A stretch of DNA of 64,000 bases from Litoditis marina (Eukaryota; Nematoda; Chromadorea; Rhabditida; Rhabditidae): contig OZ038434.1 of NCBI GenBank assembly GCA_964036275.1, positions 7,087,060 through 7,151,059 on the forward strand, read 5' to 3'. Position numbers and translations under genes: made by a program. Positions 59,218 through 64,000 of this stretch are shown here, one piece after another. Each line of letters starts with the position of its first letter. The first letter of the stretch is position 1. Under the pieces are notes generated by a model. It ran no database searches and was not told where the DNA came from. It was given only the letters and a program-made list of their open reading frames with translations.

Positions 59218-62204
59218 TCATCTCCAATCTTTCTCCAGCATGCCGAAGTACTGTCGTTGGGTTGGATTCAGCTCAATCAAACCTCCTCTGAGGGCTGCGA
59301 CCCCAGGACTCACTGAAACACAGCAGTCAACGATCGAAACATTCCCAAGAAATTAACTGGTAGATTTTTCGATTTTCTAATATTTTGTTTGTTTTATAAA
59401 TTTCAACTGTGACACATTTGTTCTATTCTTACCTCGAACTTCAAATTAAATCGTACAATGTTCTATTTTTTCATTCGTGAGTACAGATTACTGAACATAC
59501 CTTTGACTGGTTGTCCCAAAACTTTTCGAAATGCTTTCGCAACAGCTTTTTTTACTGTTCTCTGTTGATAGATAATAATAATTGGGAAAACAACAATTTG
59601 CACATTTAGTACCTGAAAATAGTTGCTCTGTTCTAGAAATCTCATAAAGGAGATAAGCTTAGAAGTCTCACTTCTTTCTCAGTGTTGTAGTCCGATCCCG
59701 CTACGCTTCAATGGTAATTCTAAAAGACTGTGGTGTAATACAACTTTACTACTCAGCTAAAATACTTTTTGATTAATTATCAGAACGTGTATCAACTTTC
59801 CTCTTACTGGTAACAGTAGTAATATAACAATCTCCTGAAATATTGAGAACTTTATATTATGAAACTCTGTCAATTCCATAAAAACCCACATCCCTATACA
59901 TCGAGCGTAGAATTTCCCTGAAGAGAAGGCTGGTCTTGTTAGTCAGCATAAATGCCACCAGAACAATACTCAATAGTTGAGTGATAACTGCAACTATTGT
60001 AGCAGGAATGATGGCTTGAGACCATGCAAACACTTGAGCTATCTGAAAATGCTTGGAGTTTGGTGCCAAAGTCAGATAGATCAGCAAACACCTATTTTGT
60101 GAATAGAGACCTTCCTTTTTCGTTTTGTAAAGGGATAAAATATTCAACAACTCATAAAAGATAGAAACCGCACCTGATATCGCCTGTCTAAGTCTGCGTT
60201 TCCGAGCTCGAAGTCATAGTGTTTGCTGCTTCTTTTCCAGGCGATGAAAATGAACTAAAATCACATTTTTGAAGAAATATGTGCAGTCACGTGACGCTTG
60301 TTAAACCAACATCAATAGTTTATCCTATAAATTTAGATGTCATATGTATGTCATGTTTCACGTCATAATACACTTGACTACAAATATGCATGCATATATA
60401 ATTTGGTGCAGAAATCAGTACACAATGTTTTACGTTCACTCTGGGATAATCGAAACGAGTCCGATTATTCGACTTGTTTATCACGATTTTCATTGGTTTG
60501 AACAAAAAATCTGTAAAAACTTACAATAATAGAAAGAAATCCGACCACGATCATAAAAAGGAATGGTGGCTTCTTCACAGCATCTGAAACGAATTCTTAA
60601 TAACTTCGCGTTTCGGACCAAAAATCTGGCACTGGATATCATCCTGATATCAATTGGCTGTATTTCAACCGAAACTAACTTGTCTTTTCGCATTTTTGGT
60701 TTGTTTTAGCTCTGTAATGTGAAAACTGGCGGTTTTAAGACCATCTCCGTTCCGTTTTTAAACGTCGATGCATGTTGGAAACGCACAATAATGAATGGAT
60801 ACGGAGAACCAAGTCGAGGCCATAACGCAAACGGCACAGAAAATCCACACAATGAACAAGCCCGTGCAGCTCTGTAATATTTCTCACATTTTCCAAGTTT
60901 GACACTACTTCATTTGCGAATTGAATATATCTAACTAATTGAGTTGATTGAATTGACGAATTGTTCTCAAAAGCAAGCCTAAAATTCGATCACCCCTTCT
61001 AGTTTGTCCCTCTTCTCAAGTTGCCGATTGTCAAACTGTTCTATGCTATGTCAGGTAATTGTAGTTGTTATCGTTTTCACAATGTATCGTAGACGGAAGC
61101 GACACAATGCACGAGTTTCACGGTTCTTAATCAGATTTGTATTGAAATGTTGTGTTCATTTCTTGGAAGTTTCACAAACTATTCCAGGCTAAAAGAACAG
61201 TATCTATCTTGATTTGTATAACCAAATGGAGTATCAGTTACTTCCGAAAACCCTCTGGGAATAACAGACGAACAATATAATTTGAATGAACATCTAGTAC
61301 AAATGTATTTTGTAGATGATTCTGGACAGTAAATAGAGAAACACACCTTTGAGAATGATTTGAAAACCAGTCGGAGTAGATGATCAATTGCAAGAAAAAG
61401 CGACGAGATAGACGCCAACGAGAAACCGAATTCGTGAAAGAACGCGATATATAGAGTTTCACCTGCAAATAATTTGGAGAAAGCTGTCAAATCCCTATCA
61501 CAACACAAAATGAGATGCATCAGTACATACATCTCACATTTTGTTCGTGTTAACTAAATTGATATTCTTTGTTGCTGCGGCTTCCTAACTTATTTCACGT
61601 TCCTACTGGCGTCAACAAAAAATGCAATCTCACCTAAACCTTTGGCTCTTTCCGATATAGTTTTCCGACTTGTTAGGCAGTAGTAGCACAGCCAGAAGTT
61701 CGATATGATAACGATGTACTGTGCCAAGCCATGGGTGAGCAAGAGTAATCTGGAAAATTGACTCAATTTCGGGAACGGCAAGATTTCCGTGAATGCAATT
61801 CCAGGAGGTTATTCATTCGTTTGTTGGTTTGTTCATTTTCAAACAAATAAGGTGAGAGGCTATAGCTAGGAAGTTTTTAATTTGTGTGCACTTAGTTTCC
61901 CTGCTCTCGGGCGACACACATTTTTCCTATACCAAATTTTCATTTTGTTCGCGAACAAAAAAAGGACATTCTTCGAATCTTCCAAATGGCTGAATCTTAA
62001 ACATGGAGTACACTAAATTAAATAGTCTAAGTCTCAGTCTGATGGCATTATAAACCCAGAATATACTCACTTTGCACTGACATTGAGTGTTTTAGTACAC
62101 AGAACATAAACAAATAGAATAGATGTAGTAATAAAACCGATGGCCACCAAAACAACTTCCAAGCCCAGCAAACAGTTGAAGAGAGGTCCTGGCGGAATGT
62201 CCAT
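59218..62204 (-). CDS. Sra-superfamily-like 7TM chemoreceptor (copy D), 9 exons, 316 aa, intact
   Basis: Exons from the 5' end: 62071-62204, 61634-61749, 61347-61462, 60787-60871, 60525-60583, 60174-60254, 59890-60042, 59501-59612, 59218-59312 (951 nt). All donors are GT, all acceptors AG, phases agree. TM1 is about residues 11-35 (CLLGLEVVLVAIGFITT), TM2 LTHGLAQYIVIISNFW, TM3 FHEFGFSLASISSLFLAIDHL. NADLDRRYQ leads into TM5 (AQVFAWSQAIIPATIV), TM6/7 includes VQIVVFPIIIIYQQRTVKKA, and the tail is LIELNPTQRQYF ... LEKDWR. The ATG at 62204 was chosen because it sits where the paralogues start; the frame stays open a little upstream. Presumed chemosensory GPCR of ciliated neurons. D is the intact partner of C, and its coding frame shows no lesions. 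Confidence 0.87.
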
Positions 62205-64000
62205 TCCAATTTGTAGTACCTCAGAAAACTCGGCAGATAGTTAGCTTTGGTCAACAACAAAAAATGAAAAAAAACGAATAGATATACATATATGAGAAAA
62301 GTGCATCGAATCAATTTACATGTGTTACGCAGTATGATCAACCTCACACAAAGATAGAACGTGTGTAGGGCTCGCTCTTTTCAAATCAACTGTATTTCGC
62401 TGTGGTCGTAGTTTGATCTCATTACTCTTCGTTCGAAATTTGCGATTTAAGACGTACATCTACTAATAGTTGTTCCTATCTCATTCATGCGTTTTTTTTA
62501 TCAATCGAACCAGGCGGTGTAGAAATCGTCTCAGTCTCAAAAAAAATCCATAAGATGCTCTTATGAGAACCTCACGAACATCTCATGAACTACCTACGAG
62601 CTTTCAATATGTAGCATGGCAATCAATAAAATTTCATGGAAAGCTAATAAAATTTTGTTCATGAGGTGATTTCATGAGGTTCCCAATTGATTGCTACCGC
62701 GCCAGTGAATAGGGGCTTGGATTAGAACCAGAACTACATAGAAACTCTAAAGAACAAATATATTCAGTGAAGATTGTTCACTCTGATCAATGACACTAAT
62801 CTGATGATGTATTACTCCATTCATGTGAACTTGTCGAACAAGTATAACATACGAAAAAGTACAAAGTACAGATAAATTAGTCTGGGAGCATCGAATGACT
62901 ATTAAAATGAAACAAATTGGCATGAATGTGAGCGCGATGAAGCGTACCGGCCGCACATCAGAAGGACAGCATTATCATCAACTATACGGTCGGGGAGGAT
63001 GAACCAACATTCTCAATCTTTGCTCTTGAATCACGATCGAAAGATTGTGAGTACAACTTTTACCGAGAACATTACTACAAATATTTAATCCAAAACGCCC
63101 GAGTGGCACCCATATTGAAGTGAATAACATAACACGACTCAACACAGTTTGGTCTAAAAACATGTGAATAAATTCCACTATCATCTAGGAGTCTGAGGTC
63201 AAATAAAAATTTCAATTAGTTGATACATCATTGCTTTATGTGCATTAACTTTCTTCCAACTGAAGTTTAGTTGAAGTCTGACGCTCAATCCCAAGTTGTT
63301 TATTCAGAAATTCACTGAAAAAAAAAACTTAACATTGTTGCCCTCATCCTCATACGGATAAGATGTACTGTTTACGGCGCATCAGCCTGCACAAGCACTA
63401 CATGTCTTTTCGATATAAACTGAGTTTTCACAGAGTTGGGAAACTTTTCTATCGTGGATTGATCAGAAAGACGAAATAAGTAAAAGGTTACCAAATTTTG
63501 ATGTCGCTATCCAACAACAGCAGCGGACTAGATACAATACAAATGTCAAATATGACATTGAACACAAGCGTTGTAGTTGATATGAGCAAAGGTGCTCCTC
63601 TGACAAATGAACCCAAGTTTCCAAATACTTCCGAGTATTTCACCAAATCCAACTTTTGGGACTTGGTTAACATTGAAGCCAAACTTTCAGTTCGTTGAAT
63701 ATTGAAGTTCAAGCGTTGCAGTTTTTCAAAAATGTACGATGGTACAATAATTAGCGAGAAAATCATTTGTATCCGTACAAAAAAGTTGCGCAAACGCAAA
63801 AACGCAATTTGTTTTGAATATTTTCGTGCAAAAACACTTTGTTGGGCTCAAAAATTGGCATAATATATTTATAGTCGCATTGCTTCCAGCTAAATAAATG
63901 GAAAAAATGTAAGAGGTAAGAGATTTCATTATACCACGATGTTTGACACTTCTGCGTACTCTGTATCTGCTGCCTGTTTCTGTAACCATTCTAACTCCTC
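62205..64000. other. right edge, no supported gene
   Basis: Upstream of gene D. Minus-strand frames at 62747-62956, 62978-63184 and 63488-63799 contain hydrophobic stretches. The last ends at a possible donor (TGG|GTAACC at 63491/63490) and could be an exon of a further receptor starting beyond the window, but I could not connect them by splice phase. A fold-back with ctcatgaac/gttcatgag arms lies at about 62550-62700, and a related ctcatgag sequence is at 21530-21610. Confidence 0.35.
62550..62700. repeat. fold-back repeat with CTCATGA arms
   Basis: The left arm gagaacctcacgaacatctc (then atgaac) pairs with the right arm gttcatgaggtgatttcatg (then aggttccc). The centre is AT-rich. Related words at 21530-21610 suggest a dispersed family. 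Confidence 0.5.

Noticed and set aside
63488..63799. 103-codon minus-strand frame with hydrophobic stretches
   Set aside because: Could be an exon of another receptor, but I found no convincing acceptor or phase-compatible neighbour within the window.

Overview
This window is nuclear DNA from a nematode, almost certainly a Caenorhabditis species. The evidence is AT-rich sequence, many small introns with TTTCAG-type acceptors and GT donors, a discoidin-domain receptor tyrosine kinase, a multi-exon SLC15-type transporter and a tandem cluster of worm-type chemoreceptor genes. Gene models were built by hand: I joined exons where donor/acceptor sites and reading phase agreed.

Left part (1-12 kb). 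A 67-residue intronless Gly/Ser/Tyr-rich protein (minus strand, 380-583) has its own TATA box and a poly(A) signal just after the stop. A 21-exon POT/SLC15 oligopeptide-transporter homologue (plus strand, 1459-11841, 719 aa) follows. It is intact, but the ExxER signature of TM1, which is central to proton coupling in this family, is absent.

Middle part (12-35 kb). About 10.5 kb without a recognisable gene leads to a 19-exon discoidin domain receptor (plus strand, 22398-35065, 795 aa). It has a signal peptide, discoidin domain, transmembrane helix and complete tyrosine kinase with the YxxxYY activation loop. Its first intron is 4.4 kb.

Right part (35.8-62.2 kb). Five copies of a nine-exon Sra-superfamily-like 7TM receptor gene lie head to tail on the minus strand. 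In order of coordinate they are called here A1, A2, B, C and D. B and D are fully open (316 aa each). A1 is open (307 aa) except for one intron whose acceptor reads AT instead of AG, a defect shared with A2. A2 is a clear pseudogene: indels, a stop, and a truncated first exon. C is a pseudogene with a 7-bp insertion and a lost donor. One intron of C is swollen to about 4.1 kb by a 3.0-kb terminal-inverted-repeat element filled with about 32 copies of an 84/82-bp minisatellite, followed by a CR1-like retrotransposon 3' end. Exon lengths are almost identical among the copies, so every lesion can be placed to the base.

Dispersed repeats: a tRNA-like family with Pol III box-like motifs (3 copies), a 235-bp MITE with TATAGT termini (2 full copies), a 110-bp family (4 copies), several fold-back elements, G-tract clusters and simple repeats. 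The last 1.8 kb (62.2-64.0 kb) holds no gene that I can support.
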